Assembly: GCA_022820125.1 (NCBI GenBank)
Contig: JAJEGA010000118.1
Location: 1-55,039 of the forward strand
DNA: 55,039 nt
Source of the DNA: Anaerolineae bacterium
GTDB taxonomy: Bacteria > Chloroflexota > Anaerolineae > Aggregatilineales > Phototrophicaceae
Direction of reading: 5' to 3'
Of this stretch, positions 26,409-35,455 are shown piece by piece. Every line of letters begins with the position of its first letter. Within the stretch, counting starts at the first letter, position 1. Under the pieces are notes generated by a model. That model was not told the origin of the DNA, made no database searches, and saw nothing but the letters and a program-made list of their open reading frames with translations. Position numbers and translations under genes: made by a program.

Positions 26409-26483
26409 TCGGGCGACTTAGTAGGTCGCCCGACGGATACAAGCGGTTTATAAGACGGGCGGCTCACAGAGTCGCCCCTACAA
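26409..26483. repeat. Two dispersed palindromic repeats upstream of uxaC
   Basis: GTCGGGCGACTTAGTAGGTC...CGAC at 26409-26433 is a perfect-armed palindrome. A second copy, ending TCGCCCCTACAAG, lies at 26455-26483. They begin 71 bases upstream of the uxaC start codon, so they could overlap its promoter region. The 26339-26827 stretch holds no gene I can support. Confidence 0.75.
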
Positions 26484-26589
26484 GGCTACTTCAGTATTGT
26501 ATTTATCGCCTCCGCCGCACAGCCCTCTGTGCCTTTGTGTTGCTTCGCTTCCTCTTATTTTACAAGCCCCCATCCAGGAATACGTCTGC

Positions 26590-26749
26590 AGGGCGACTCG
26601 GCGCCGCGCGTAGACACAGCGGGTCAGTCGTCCGCTGTCCCGACCACATGCGCTTCGGGCGTTTCGGCGAAACGCCCCTACAGCTTCTTATTGTCGCGGG
26701 TTTGTTATTTTTTGTGAGCCAAGGCTTGACTTGCGAGGGACTGTGGTAA
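26590..26749 (+). repeat. Long dispersed element, copy 3, with adjoining palindrome module
   Basis: 26630-26749 matches 15104-15223 over about 118 bp, and its tail matches copy 1 in reverse. Just before it, 26594-26634 reads GGGCGACTCGGCGCCGCGCG then TAGACACAGCGGGTCA, the reverse complement of the module at 10048-10084. So the same combination of palindrome, module and long element occurs here as at copy 1. Confidence 0.87.
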
Positions 26750-26827
26750 AGCCTTACAATTTGCTTACTTTCGCGCCTTCAGCAGCGTACCGACAAATAG
26801 AGGACAAGCCTTACAGCGTCCCGCTGG

Positions 26828-27838
26828 CTAGGGATATGTCACAATAGGCGGCGCGCCATTTTCCTGGTATAGATAACAAGCGACCGTCTGCCCGTAGCCG
26901 CCGACATAATCGTCCGGCGTCCTCTCGCACTCGTCCATCCGCTGCGGACAGCGATGCCGAAAGAGACAGCCGGCGCGGTCGCCGCCTGGCGACAATTCCT
27001 CCAGCGGAATCTCCACCCGGCCTTGCCAGCGCCGTTCCGGGTCGGGCCGCGGTATCGAGCTCACCAGCAGTTGGGTGTAGGGATGCTGCGGATTTTGGAT
27101 CACGGTCGAGGCTTCTCCCACTTCGACCACGCGCCCGCGATAGAGGATGAAGATAAGATCGCTGATCTGATGCGCTGTCGCCAGATCGTGCGTGATATAC
27201 AGCAGCGAAATGCCGAATTCGTCGCGCAGCTCCTTCAGCTTGGTCAAGATATTGGCGCGCAGGGAGGCGTCGATCATCGACACCGGTTCATCGGCGACGA
27301 TAATTTTGGGTTGCAGCAGCAGGCTGCGCGCGACCACGATGCGCTGCCGCTGCCCGCCGCTGAGCTGGTGCGGGTAGCGCCCTAGCACTTCGGCGGGCCG
27401 CAAGCCCACCTTCTCCAGCGCTTCTTCCATGAGCTGCCGCGCCTGCGCTCGATTCCGCGCCAGTTTGAATGTCCGTATCGGCGTCAACAGCAGGCGATCA
27501 ATCGTGTAGAAGGGATTATAAACGGCGAAAGGATCCTGGAATATCGCCTGCACATCGCGCCGATAATCCCGCCGCTGCCGATTCGACATCGCCCACAGAT
27601 CTTGCCCCTTGTAGATGACGCGCCCGCGAGTCGGCTTGATCATGCCCAAGCCCAAGCGCGCCAGGGTTGTCTTCCCGCTGCCGCTCTCACCGGCGATGGC
27701 GATGATCTTGGGCTCGTCATCGCGTATCGACAGGTTGAGATCTTCCAAAGCGACGACGCCGGTGGGGTTGCGTTTATTGCCGCCAAATGCCATGGTGACA
27801 TTATCAAATTCGAGCAGATTATGAGGCTTTGATTTCAT
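26828..27838 (-). CDS. Peptide/oligosaccharide ABC transporter ATPase, DppF/OppF type
   Basis: A 336-residue ATPase with Walker A GESGSGKTTLAR (about 50), ABC signature LSGGQRQRIVVARSLLL (about 158-174) and Walker B KIIVADEPVS, followed by the D-loop MIDAS. The C-terminal oligopeptide-ABC extension includes CLFRHRCPQRMDECE. It pairs with the next ATPase, whose stop overlaps its start by four bases. It is the last gene of the five-gene importer operon. Confidence 0.93.
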   Translation of the reverse strand: MKSKPHNLLEFDNVTMAFGGNKRNPTGVVALEDLNLSIRDDEPKIIAIAGESGSGKTTLARLGLGMIKPTRGRVIYKGQDLWAMSNRQRRDYRRDVQAIFQDPFAVYNPFYTIDRLLLTPIRTFKLARNRAQARQLMEEALEKVGLRPAEVLGRYPHQLSGGQRQRIVVARSLLLQPKIIVADEPVSMIDASLRANILTKLKELRDEFGISLLYITHDLATAHQISDLIFILYRGRVVEVGEASTVIQNPQHPYTQLLVSSIPRPDPERRWQGRVEIPLEELSPGGDRAGCLFRHRCPQRMDECERTPDDYVGGYGQTVACYLYQENGAPPIVTYP

Positions 27839-28809
27839 GAGGCGGTCTCTTCCACCAAATGACAGGCGGCGCGCCGCTCATCGCTGAAGCGCCGCAGCAG
27901 CGGGATTTCCTGCCGGCAGCGGTCCACCACGGCCGGACAGCGGGGGTGAAAGGCGCAGCCGGTGGGAAGCTCAAGCAGCGAGGGCTGGCTGCCCGGTATG
28001 GCGGCCAGCTCGCGTTTCTCTTCCGGCGACGGCAGCGAACTGATGAGCAGTTGGCTGTAAGGATGCTGTGGATCGCTGAAGAACGATCCTATGGGCGAGA
28101 CTTCCACCATTTTGCCCGCGTACATCACCGCCAGGCGATCAGCCGATTGCGCCATCAGCCCCATGTCGTGCCCGATGATGATCATTGCGGCGTTCAACTG
28201 TTCCTGCACCTCGTTCAGCGTCTGCATCACGACACGCTGCACCACCACATCAAGCGCGCTGGTCGGCTCGTCAGCGATGATCACGCTCGGCTCCAGGATG
28301 ATCGCCAAGGCGATGCAGACGCGCTGCTTCATACCGCCGCTCAACTCATGCGGATACATCTCAGCCACGCTCTCAGGCAAGCCGACGCGCCCCAGCAGCT
28401 CGCCGATATGCTTGGCGATCTGGACCCGCGTCCAGCCGCGTTCATGCGCTTCAATCGCGTCCGCCATCTGATGCTTGATCTTGACCACCGGATTAAGCGA
28501 ATTCATCGACCCCTGCGGGATCAGCGAGAGCTTGCTCCAGCGCGTTTGGCGCATGTCTTCGCGCTCGAGCGCCAGGATATCGCTGCCGTCCAGCATCGCT
28601 TCCCCGCCCATGATATATGCCGGCGGCTTATGCAGCTTCATCAGCGCCAGCGCGAGCGTCGTCTTGCCCGAGCCCGATTCGCCGACGATGCCGAGCCGCT
28701 CGCCCGGGTAGAGCGAGAAGGTCACATCATCAACCGCTTTGACCTCCTGCTCGCCCGCCATGTAAGAGACGCGCAGGTTATTGACCTGCAGGGCGGTGTC
28801 TTGGCTCAT
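27835..28809 (-). CDS. Peptide/oligosaccharide ABC transporter ATPase, DppD/OppD type
   Basis: A 324-residue ATPase with Walker A GESGSGKTTLALAL (about 39), ABC signature ELSGGMKQRVCIALAI (about 158-173), Walker B SVIIADEPTSALDVVVQ and a C-terminal Cys-rich extension (CAFHPRCPAVVDRC) that marks the Opp/Dpp subfamily. It overlaps both neighbours by four bases, so it is translated in step with them. The same family also imports cellobiose and other oligosaccharides in thermophiles, so peptide specificity is not certain. Confidence 0.93.
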   Translation of the reverse strand: MSQDTALQVNNLRVSYMAGEQEVKAVDDVTFSLYPGERLGIVGESGSGKTTLALALMKLHKPPAYIMGGEAMLDGSDILALEREDMRQTRWSKLSLIPQGSMNSLNPVVKIKHQMADAIEAHERGWTRVQIAKHIGELLGRVGLPESVAEMYPHELSGGMKQRVCIALAIILEPSVIIADEPTSALDVVVQRVVMQTLNEVQEQLNAAMIIIGHDMGLMAQSADRLAVMYAGKMVEVSPIGSFFSDPQHPYSQLLISSLPSPEEKRELAAIPGSQPSLLELPTGCAFHPRCPAVVDRCRQEIPLLRRFSDERRAACHLVEETAS

Positions 28810-29675
28810 CCCGTTCTCCTCAAACGCGGGTTGACGAATTCATCCATCGCCGCGCTCACCAGGAATAGCCCAACAAAAAGCACAATCAGAACGATGATCG
28901 GCGGCAGCCACCACCACCACAAGCCGCGTATCAGCGCGGAATAAAGCTGCGCCCAATAGATGGTCATGCCCAGCGTCGGCGTGCGCTGCGGACCCATGCC
29001 CAGCACTTCCAAGCCGATACCCGCCAGGATCGCCCCCGATGTCGCGCCGACAAAACTCGCGGCCGCCAGCGGCAAGATATTCGGCATGATTTCTTCGAAG
29101 ATAATGCGGATGTCGCTCAAACCAGCCAGCCGCGCCATGTGCACGTAGGGCTGCTCGCGCAAGGAAAGCACCTGCGCCCGTATCGTCCGCGCGGGGAACA
29201 TCCAGGAGAGCAGCGCGATGATGATCGCCATATTCAGCACACTCATGGTGCGGACGGAAGCCGCCACCACCAGCAGGATCGCCAAGGGCGGGATCGTCAG
29301 CATGACATCCGTGCAAGTGCTGATTACCATGTCGATGCGACCGCCGAAGTAACCGGCGACCAAGCCCAGGCTCGCGCCCAGCGTCACGCCGACCAGCCCG
29401 GCAATAACACCCATCATCAACGTCTGCGGCGTGCCAACGATGATGACCGCCAGCACATCGCGCCCGCCGCTGTCCGTGCCTAGCGGGAATTTGGCCGAAG
29501 GCGGCTGATTGGTGGCAACAGAAATCGGGCGCGCCGTATCCACATCCACAACATAAGGACCGACCAGGCTCAGCAGCAGCAAGGACGACAGCAAGATCAA
29601 ACCCAGGAGCAGCTTCGGCGTCCGCAGTGTGTAAATGCCGGCTGCTTTGCCGCGGTGGATGAGCGTTTCTATCAT
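28806..29675 (-). CDS. ABC transporter permease, DppC/OppC type
   Basis: A 289-residue permease with about six membrane spans. The N-terminal OppC_N-type segment (about 20-45) is followed by PLGTDSGGRDVLAVIIVGTPQTL (about 65-88), which is diagnostic of DppC. The EAA-type loop reads EEIMPNILPLAAASF (about 205). Its stop overlaps the following ATPase start by four bases; it begins 23 bases after the first permease. Confidence 0.93.
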   Translation of the reverse strand: MIETLIHRGKAAGIYTLRTPKLLLGLILLSSLLLLSLVGPYVVDVDTARPISVATNQPPSAKFPLGTDSGGRDVLAVIIVGTPQTLMMGVIAGLVGVTLGASLGLVAGYFGGRIDMVISTCTDVMLTIPPLAILLVVAASVRTMSVLNMAIIIALLSWMFPARTIRAQVLSLREQPYVHMARLAGLSDIRIIFEEIMPNILPLAAASFVGATSGAILAGIGLEVLGMGPQRTPTLGMTIYWAQLYSALIRGLWWWWLPPIIVLIVLFVGLFLVSAAMDEFVNPRLRRTG

Positions 29676-29698
29676 GAAGGTCTCACTTAGGTAGTTCT

Positions 29699-30697
29699 CT
29701 AGCGTTCAATTCGTGGGTCGAGCAATGGATAAATCAGATCCACAATCAGAACCGAAACCGCCACCGTCAAAATCAGGAAAAACGTGACGCCTTGAACCAT
29801 ATAATAATCCGAACTGCGCAGCGCGTTATAGAGCAGCCAGCCGATGCCGGGATAATTGAAGACCACCTCAACCAGCACCGAGCCAGAAGCCACCGTGCCC
29901 AGGGCAATCGCCAGTGATGTAACCTGCGGCAGCAGCGCGTTGCGCATGGCGTAGGCAAAAAAGATCCGCCTGTCTGGCAAGCCCTTGGCCTCCGCCAGCG
30001 TCAGATAATCTTCGCCCAGCACCGTCACCATCACGCCGCGCATGCCCAAAGCCCAGAAGCCGACGCTCGTCAATACAATCGATAGCGCGGGCAAGGCGCC
30101 ATGGCGCATCACATCCAGCAGAAATTCAAGATCCAAGCGCGGGACCGTGCCCGAGGAGTACGCGCCACCCAGCGGCAATATTCGCATGACAAAGGCGAAG
30201 ATGTAAACCAGGATCAAGCCCAAAAGATAATAAGGCACAGCCGAAAGCACCATGAACATGGGCACGAAGCGCCGCATGAAACCGGGGGCTCGGGGCCAAG
30301 CCATCATGGCGCCAAAAAATGAACCGGCGGCGAAGGATATCAAGGTGGAGAAAGCCAACAAGCCGACTGTCCAGGGCAAGGAGCGCAGCAGCGCCGCTTC
30401 AACTTTCTGCGGGTAATAAGAAATGGAATAGCCCAAATCAAAGCGCAAGGTATTAAAGAGAAAGCGCAAGTATTGCAAGTGGATCGGCTGATCGAGGCCG
30501 AAGCGCGCGCGATAAGCGGCCACAATTTCATCTTCGGCATCGCCGCCGGAGGAGGCGCCGCGGGCGCGCAACTCTTCCAACACTGCGCCGATCGGGTCGC
30601 CCGGCGCCAGCCGCGGGATGATGAAGTTCAAGGTCGCGGCTAATATCACCACGATGATAAACATGATGATCCGGCGGATGAAGTAGGCTTGTTTCAC
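29699..30697 (-). CDS. ABC transporter permease, DppB/OppB type
   Basis: A 332-residue permease. An N-terminal span (RRIIMFIIVVILAATLNFIIPRLAPGDP) ends in the conserved PGDP, and the EAA-type loop is AYAMRNALLPQVTSLA (about 245). I chose the GTG at 30697 because AAAGGG lies eight bases before it; a TTG two codons earlier would sit too close to that site. The 289-base gap back to the binding-protein gene holds a repeat and a strong hairpin. Confidence 0.9.
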   Translation of the reverse strand: MKQAYFIRRIIMFIIVVILAATLNFIIPRLAPGDPIGAVLEELRARGASSGGDAEDEIVAAYRARFGLDQPIHLQYLRFLFNTLRFDLGYSISYYPQKVEAALLRSLPWTVGLLAFSTLISFAAGSFFGAMMAWPRAPGFMRRFVPMFMVLSAVPYYLLGLILVYIFAFVMRILPLGGAYSSGTVPRLDLEFLLDVMRHGALPALSIVLTSVGFWALGMRGVMVTVLGEDYLTLAEAKGLPDRRIFFAYAMRNALLPQVTSLAIALGTVASGSVLVEVVFNYPGIGWLLYNALRSSDYYMVQGVTFFLILTVAVSVLIVDLIYPLLDPRIER

Positions 30698-30869
30698 AAT
30701 CAATACCCTTTAGGCATTATTTGTATTGCTTCCGCGCGAGACCCGCTACACCGCCGCGGGAATATCCGAGCGCGCAGGCGCTAAAACACAAATGGTGAAG
30801 GCGCCCGATACCTATCGCCTGCGAGCGAAGAATCATTTTGCGTGCAGGCTGATGCATATCATTTTGCGC

Positions 30870-30917
30870 ACGGGCGAGCCGGCGGTTCGTGTAGACACTG
30901 ACCGTCGCTCGCCCCTG
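30870..30917. repeat. Palindrome interrupted by the small module (reverse orientation)
   Basis: GGGCGAGCC and GCTCGCCCCTG form the outer arms. Between them lies GGCGGTTCGTGTAGACACTG then ACCGTC, whose core is the reverse complement of the GACGGTCAGTGTCTAC module. It lies inside the importer operon, between the permease and binding-protein genes. Confidence 0.75.
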
Positions 30918-30942
30918 AAAATCCGCTTAACCAAGCAGCATA

Positions 30943-30970
30943 GCGCCCGGAGAATACAGCTTCCGGGCGC
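30943..30970. terminator. Strong hairpin downstream of the binding-protein gene
   Basis: A nine-base perfect stem GCGCCCGGA / TCCGGGCGC with a ten-base loop starts 17 bases beyond the binding-protein stop codon (minus strand). There is no T-run, so it may act as an mRNA-protecting hairpin or partial terminator that lets the binding protein be made in excess over the permeases. That arrangement is common in ABC importer operons. Confidence 0.6.
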
Positions 30971-30986
30971 AGTCAAAACAGGCAAG

Positions 30987-32741
30987 CTACATGCCCGCTG
31001 GTTCGATCTCGGTGATCATCAGCAGGGCGGTCTGCCACCAGAAGCCGGGGTGGACGTAGTTGTTATCCGCCGTTGGCCAGTTCGTCCAATAGTGATTGTT
31101 GAACGGGGTCAGCAGCGAGGCTTCGGTCAGCGGCATGGCCGGCAGCTCGCTCAGCCAAATCTCAATCGCGGAGCGGAAGAGATCTTGCATCGCCGGGTCT
31201 TCGCTGGCGGTCAGCTTCATCTCATCGACGATGGCGTCATAGTCGGCGTTCTCGAAGCGCGTGCGGGAGCCGGTGACGTCTTCGCCGAGGGGCGCGGAAT
31301 GGCGGCTGTGGAAGTTATCCAGCGTGCCATAGGGATCGCGCACGGCGCCGCAAGCGACATCGATCCAGGCGTTGGCGCCGCCGGTGCGGGCGGTCTCGTT
31401 GAAAGCGGCGTTGTCTTGCAGCTTGAAGGTGGCGTCAAAGCCGGCGCGCTGCAGCAATTCGGCGATGACCGGCGCCATCTTGACCTGGAAGGTTTCGCCC
31501 TGGCGGATGGCCAAATCCATCTGCACCGTGTTGCCGTCGCCATCAACCCAAAGGTCATCGGCGTTGCGGGTGAAGCCGTTTGCCGTCATCAGCTCATCGA
31601 CCTTGTCCTGGTTCTGCTCCAGGGTGGGATGGGCTTCAAAGAGATCGGCGCTGGCGTCCATGTATTCCAGCAGCGGCGGATAACCGGGCATAATCCAGTT
31701 GATGGTGCTGGTCATGCCTTCCCAGGCGATATCTACCAGCGCGTCGCGATTGATGGCGTAGCTCATCGCCCAGCGCAGATCCGAATTATCGAAGGGCGAG
31801 ACGGCGTTGTTGACCACCAAGTAACGCGGGCAGGGATCGAGGTAAGCGTAGGGCAAATCGCTGTACCAGCCGGTGACGGCCGGGTTCTGGGCGACCACCG
31901 TCTCGAAAGTGCTGCGGCCCATCAGCCACATGGTATCCAGCTCGTTGTTGATGGCCATGGCGGCGCGGCGCTCTTCGTTGCCGGCAGCCAGGAAGATAAC
32001 GCGTTCCGGCGCTGGCAGGTCTTTGAAGCCGGTTGCGGCGCCCCACCAGTCATCACGGCGATCCCATACCGACTCGGTTTCGTTGGAGATCATCAGGCGA
32101 TAAGGACCAGTCGCGACTGGATAACCCGCATCCAGATCGAAGTTGGTGAAAGTGAGCGGATCTTCCTGCATCGAGTAGATGTGCTCGGGCACGATGATCG
32201 TTGACCAGTAGATGCCAACGCCAAAAGCGTTGAACAGATAGCGCGGGTTGGGACCATTGAGCGTGATAACAACCGTCAAATCGTCCGGCGCGTTAACTTC
32301 GCTGACGAAGTCGGCATGGCGGTCGCTATGGCGCGCATCCCGATTCTCCATCAGGAAGTTGAGCGTGTAGAGAACGTCATCGGCATTGAAGGCTTCGCCA
32401 TCGCTCCACATGACGCCATCGCGCAGATTGATGGTGAGCTCGGTGTAGTCATCGTTGAAGGCGGCGCTTTCCGCCAGCCACGGTACAAGCTCGCCCGATT
32501 CATAGTTGTAATAGAAGAGCGCCTCGTTGGCGACTTGGTTCATCCCGGCATGCCCCAGCGAGCCATTCGCCAGCGGGTTGTAATTCTCCGGCGCCGGGTT
32601 GCGCACGCTGATATTCTCGATAACCAGCGTCTTCTCGCGCGGGACTTCCGCCATTTGCGCTGTGCTGACGGCGGCGAGCATACCCAGCAGGCTAACGAGG
32701 GTAAGCAGCAGAATGAATCTGCGATTCCTAGAATTGTACAT
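30987..32741 (-). CDS. Extracellular solute-binding protein, family 5 (DppA/OppA-like)
   Basis: A 584-residue exported binding protein. The signal peptide is at about 1-29 (NSRNRRFILLLTLVSLLGML...STAQ) with no lipobox Cys. The family 5 core shows LVPWLAESAAFNDDYTELTI (about 85) and LRDGVMWSDGEAFNADDVLYTL (about 107-128). Later come VNNAVSPFDNSDLRWAMSYAINRDALVD and a C-terminal WLSELPAMPL. It delivers substrate to the permeases encoded just downstream. GGGAGAAC lies upstream of the ATG. Substrate unknown; peptides or oligosaccharides are both possible. Confidence 0.93.
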   Translation of the reverse strand: MYNSRNRRFILLLTLVSLLGMLAAVSTAQMAEVPREKTLVIENISVRNPAPENYNPLANGSLGHAGMNQVANEALFYYNYESGELVPWLAESAAFNDDYTELTINLRDGVMWSDGEAFNADDVLYTLNFLMENRDARHSDRHADFVSEVNAPDDLTVVITLNGPNPRYLFNAFGVGIYWSTIIVPEHIYSMQEDPLTFTNFDLDAGYPVATGPYRLMISNETESVWDRRDDWWGAATGFKDLPAPERVIFLAAGNEERRAAMAINNELDTMWLMGRSTFETVVAQNPAVTGWYSDLPYAYLDPCPRYLVVNNAVSPFDNSDLRWAMSYAINRDALVDIAWEGMTSTINWIMPGYPPLLEYMDASADLFEAHPTLEQNQDKVDELMTANGFTRNADDLWVDGDGNTVQMDLAIRQGETFQVKMAPVIAELLQRAGFDATFKLQDNAAFNETARTGGANAWIDVACGAVRDPYGTLDNFHSRHSAPLGEDVTGSRTRFENADYDAIVDEMKLTASEDPAMQDLFRSAIEIWLSELPAMPLTEASLLTPFNNHYWTNWPTADNNYVHPGFWWQTALLMITEIEPAGM

Positions 32742-32934
32742 GGTAGTTCTCCCAATTTATGGATATACAGAAGGGTCGCGCTCGCCAACCGGCACTTTGC
32801 GAATTGGCGAACTCGCCGACAAGCCTATCACTGGAAGAGAAAGAATACAATATGCCAATAGTGCCGCTGAGCGCGCGTTTGCGTTAGAATCAGCGATGCT
32901 TGTAGATCTTGCCCACTAAGAAAGGACCAAGCCA

Positions 32935-33930
32935 ATGCAGCTGCGAAAACTGGGCAACTCACCGTTAATGGTCTCGCCAATCGGCGTTGGCTTCTGGGGC
33001 ATAGTCGGCGGCGACTATTGGGGAGCGCAGGACGAATCGGACACGATCGGCGCTGTGCGCGCCGCGCTCGACGCCGGAATCAACTTCTTTGATACCGCCG
33101 AGGGCTACGGCGATGGATACTCGGAAGAGATGCTGGGCCGCGCCCTCAAAGGTCGGCGAGACGAAGCCGTTATCGCCAGCAAAGTCAGCCATAATAACCT
33201 GGCGCCGGAGGCCATCCGCGCCGCTTGCGAGCGGAGCCTCACACGCCTGCAAACGGACCGCATTGACCTCTATCAAGTGCATTGGCCCAGCCGCGATGTC
33301 CCCTTTGAAGACAGTATGGCAGCGCTGCTCGACCTGCAGCGCGCGGGCAAGATTCGCGTCATCGGCGTCAGCAATTTCGGCAGATTGGATATGCCAGACA
33401 TGCTGCGGCGCGGCCGCTATGACGCCAATCAATTGCCCTACAGCCTCCTCTGGCGCGCCATTGAATTTGATATTCAGCAGCAATGCGTTGAGCGCAACAT
33501 CAGCATCCTGCCCTACAGCCCGCTGAACCAGGCGCTGCTCACGGGCCGCTATCGGAAGGCCGACGAGATGCCCTATTCACGCACGCGGACGCGTCATTTC
33601 CGTGGCGACCGGCGCGATTCCCGTCATGGAACCGCCGGCTTTGAGGCGGAGACCTTCGCCGCTGTCCAAGCGATACGCGAAATTTGCGCCGATATCGGCC
33701 AAGAGATGGTGCATGTGGCGCTGGCATGGCTGCTGCATAAACCGGCGGTGACGTCGGTGCTGGCTGGCGCGCGCGCCCCGAGGCATATCGAGAGCAATCT
33801 AATCGCCGGGGGCTTGTCTCTATCGGAAGAAACGATGCGGCGGCTGGATGAAGCAACGAACGATCTGAAGCATAAGTTGGGACCCGACCCCGATATGTGG
33901 GGCACGGGAGCGGACTCGCGGTATCGGTAG
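32935..33930 (+). CDS. Aldo/keto reductase
   Basis: A 331-residue NADPH-dependent oxidoreductase with the catalytic tetrad visible: Asp in NFFDTAEGYG (about 45), Tyr four residues later, Lys in VIASKVSH (about 81) and His in YQVHWPSRD (about 112). The nucleotide-binding end holds SVLAGARAPRHIESNL (about 278-293). A GAAAGGACC site precedes the ATG. It is divergent from the importer operon and shares a 193-base promoter region with it. Its substrate is likely a sugar or small aldehyde, but this is not resolved. Confidence 0.93.
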   Translation: MQLRKLGNSPLMVSPIGVGFWGIVGGDYWGAQDESDTIGAVRAALDAGINFFDTAEGYGDGYSEEMLGRALKGRRDEAVIASKVSHNNLAPEAIRAACERSLTRLQTDRIDLYQVHWPSRDVPFEDSMAALLDLQRAGKIRVIGVSNFGRLDMPDMLRRGRYDANQLPYSLLWRAIEFDIQQQCVERNISILPYSPLNQALLTGRYRKADEMPYSRTRTRHFRGDRRDSRHGTAGFEAETFAAVQAIREICADIGQEMVHVALAWLLHKPAVTSVLAGARAPRHIESNLIAGGLSLSEETMRRLDEATNDLKHKLGPDPDMWGTGADSRYR

Positions 33931-34167
33931 TCATTTGCAGGAATGTCTTGCAGGGTAAGCCGCCAGCGTTTCCGATTCTCAGTCACTGATACTATCTTTT
34001 CATGGACTTAGATGACTTGGCCGAGTTCGCGGGAACAGTCCGTGCATCTGCTTTCTTTCGACCTGACGATGTGTCACGATTCCCCCCAGAAATCTCACTT
34101 TTGGGAATCGAGCAACTCGTCGTGTATGTAACAACTATTCGCTCCACCAGAAATCTCCTTTCCACAC

Positions 34168-34728
34168 CTATTGGGAGACATTGTTGGTCACAAACAGGCT
34201 GTTGCGTGAGATTTCACCCCATCCAGCGTCACCCAATACTTCAACATGATACTCATAATGACCCTCGCCTACAAAGTCCAACTCCCCTATTTCGAGGCGA
34301 TACACATACCGAAACGCTTCTCGAAAGTCGAGTTCAAAACTCGTCTCACGCAGAACCCGATGATCCTTTGGCGCCACCCAGCGCGCGATCGCCGTGTACA
34401 ATTTCATGTCAGCAGCTTCTTCTATAAGCCATGAGGAAATCAGCCATACGGGCGGGTTCAGAATCAGCGTGGATTGTGAGTCATAAGGAAGCTCTGTGTC
34501 GATATTTATCTCGGTGAATACTCGCCATAAACTCAAATCGCCGCCAGGATGCGTCACAAAGTCTCTGCAAAATACTGACGAATCAATTCTGATCAAAACG
34601 TCTTCCTTGCCACTACTATGTACATACATAAAGTACATTATCCGAAAAGAGAATGCGATACAGTCCAGATTCGCGCATGCCAACCAACTGGAATGTGAAC
34701 GGATCCAGTAGCGACTTGGTAACTTCAT
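34168..34728 (-). CDS. Hypothetical protein
   Basis: A 186-residue open frame that I do not recognise. The C-terminal part (about 110-180) looks like beta-strand-rich protein (LYTAIARWVAPKDHR, FRYVYRLEIGELDFVGEGHY, EYHVEVLGDAGWGEISRNSL). The first 30 residues are Trp/Ser/Cys-rich and may be untranslated; an ATG at 34638 (MYFMYVHSSG) is an alternative start. Base composition is visibly more AT-rich than the metabolic genes around it. It starts one base after the stop of the duplicated oxidoreductase fragment. The 237 bases between this gene and the aldo/keto reductase show nothing I can name. Confidence 0.5.
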   Translation of the reverse strand: MKLPSRYWIRSHSSWLACANLDCIAFSFRIMYFMYVHSSGKEDVLIRIDSSVFCRDFVTHPGGDLSLWRVFTEINIDTELPYDSQSTLILNPPVWLISSWLIEEAADMKLYTAIARWVAPKDHRVLRETSFELDFREAFRYVYRLEIGELDFVGEGHYEYHVEVLGDAGWGEISRNSLFVTNNVSQ

Positions 34729-35008
34729 TCAACCTGCAGCCAACTCAAACAGCTCGCCCACATCCACCAGCTCCCCGCTTTCGATCGACATATTAGCCGC
34801 AATCCCCACAAGAACGGAGGCGGCGCCATCAATATAAGTCGCCGCGCGCTTCAAGGGATCCGACGGCGGATTCGGCGAGAAGAGAGCTTCAAGCATCAAC
34901 GGATCGGCGCCGCCATGCCCGCCCTCAGCGACCGGAACATCCAGCTCACGCGGCTCGCCAAACATCGGAAAGAGGCGGATCGCCGTCTGCTTGAAGGCGC
35001 CTTTGCTG
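34729..35008 (-). pseudogene. Duplicated C-terminal fragment of the Gfo/Idh/MocA gene
   Basis: 34741-35008 repeats 35692-35959 (the last 268 bases of the neighbouring oxidoreductase gene) with about ten mismatches by my count and no gaps. The peptide matches from [16 protein letters not shown] to VDVGELFEL with a few changes and then ends AAG instead of TM. It has no start codon or NAD-binding part of its own, so it is not a functional enzyme. Its upstream boundary falls three bases beyond the stop of the small membrane-protein gene. Confidence 0.85.
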
Positions 35009-35011
35009 ATC

Positions 35012-35320
35012 TTACGGGGAATGGGGCGGAGCGTCTGCGCTTTCAGTTTCAGGCATGTCTTCAAGTTCTATGTCGTCTGTGGTGTCGGACAAGCTTCTTA
35101 GAAGATCGCGCTGAGTCGCGCTTCCCGAAAGCCAATGGACATTCAATTCAAGCAATTCGCGGTATATTTCGGCGCGTATCTCGTTTCTGATTTCTCGGCG
35201 GCGCTGCTCGTGCTTTGCGTTTTCCTGTTCTTCTGCCCACTTAAACAGAACAACCGTGACTGACGCCACCGCTGCAATCGCACCAATAAAGATAGCGACA
35301 GTTTCTAGGTCCGGGATCAT
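35012..35320 (-). CDS. Small membrane protein with cytoplasmic coiled-coil-like tail
   Basis: A 102-residue protein. Residues about 7-27 are a single membrane span (VAIFIGAIAAVASVTVVLFKW), then a charged helix (EEQENAKHEQRRREIRNEIRAEIYRELLEL) and an acidic tail. No known family is apparent to me. The ATG follows the stop of the 44-codon gene with no space (TAAATG), so the two are translated together. Both sit between direct repeats formed by the duplicated oxidoreductase end. Confidence 0.65.
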   Translation of the reverse strand: MIPDLETVAIFIGAIAAVASVTVVLFKWAEEQENAKHEQRRREIRNEIRAEIYRELLELNVHWLSGSATQRDLLRSLSDTTDDIELEDMPETESADAPPHSP

Positions 35321-35455
35321 TTAGCTAGACAGACGAAATACAACGACACTCATCAGAAACAGCGCAACAGTTAGCATCGTGACTGTCCAAATCAGCACAA
35401 TCGCAGTCGACAAAAAACGGCTTCGCTTGGCTGGTGGCGTCTCTTGCTCATGCAT
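35321..35455 (-). CDS. 44-residue single-span membrane protein
   Basis: A short gene from the ATG at 35455 to the TAA at 35321. The peptide starts MHEQETPPAKRSRFL and continues with one hydrophobic segment (STAIVLIWTVTMLTVALFLMSVVVF), ending RLSS. Basic residues before the span suggest an N-in orientation. GAGAG lies about ten bases before the ATG. Its stop abuts the next ATG, which is strong support for translation. The function is unknown. The 227 bases between it and the Gfo/Idh stop show no further gene. Confidence 0.6.
   Translation of the reverse strand: MHEQETPPAKRSRFLSTAIVLIWTVTMLTVALFLMSVVVFRLSS

Noticed and set aside
34002..34427. Plus-strand open frame starting MDLDDLAEFAGTV
   Set aside because: The first part looks faintly protein-like, but most of it is antisense to the hypothetical gene at 34168-34728, it has no ribosome-binding site I trust, and the C-terminal half is low-complexity.
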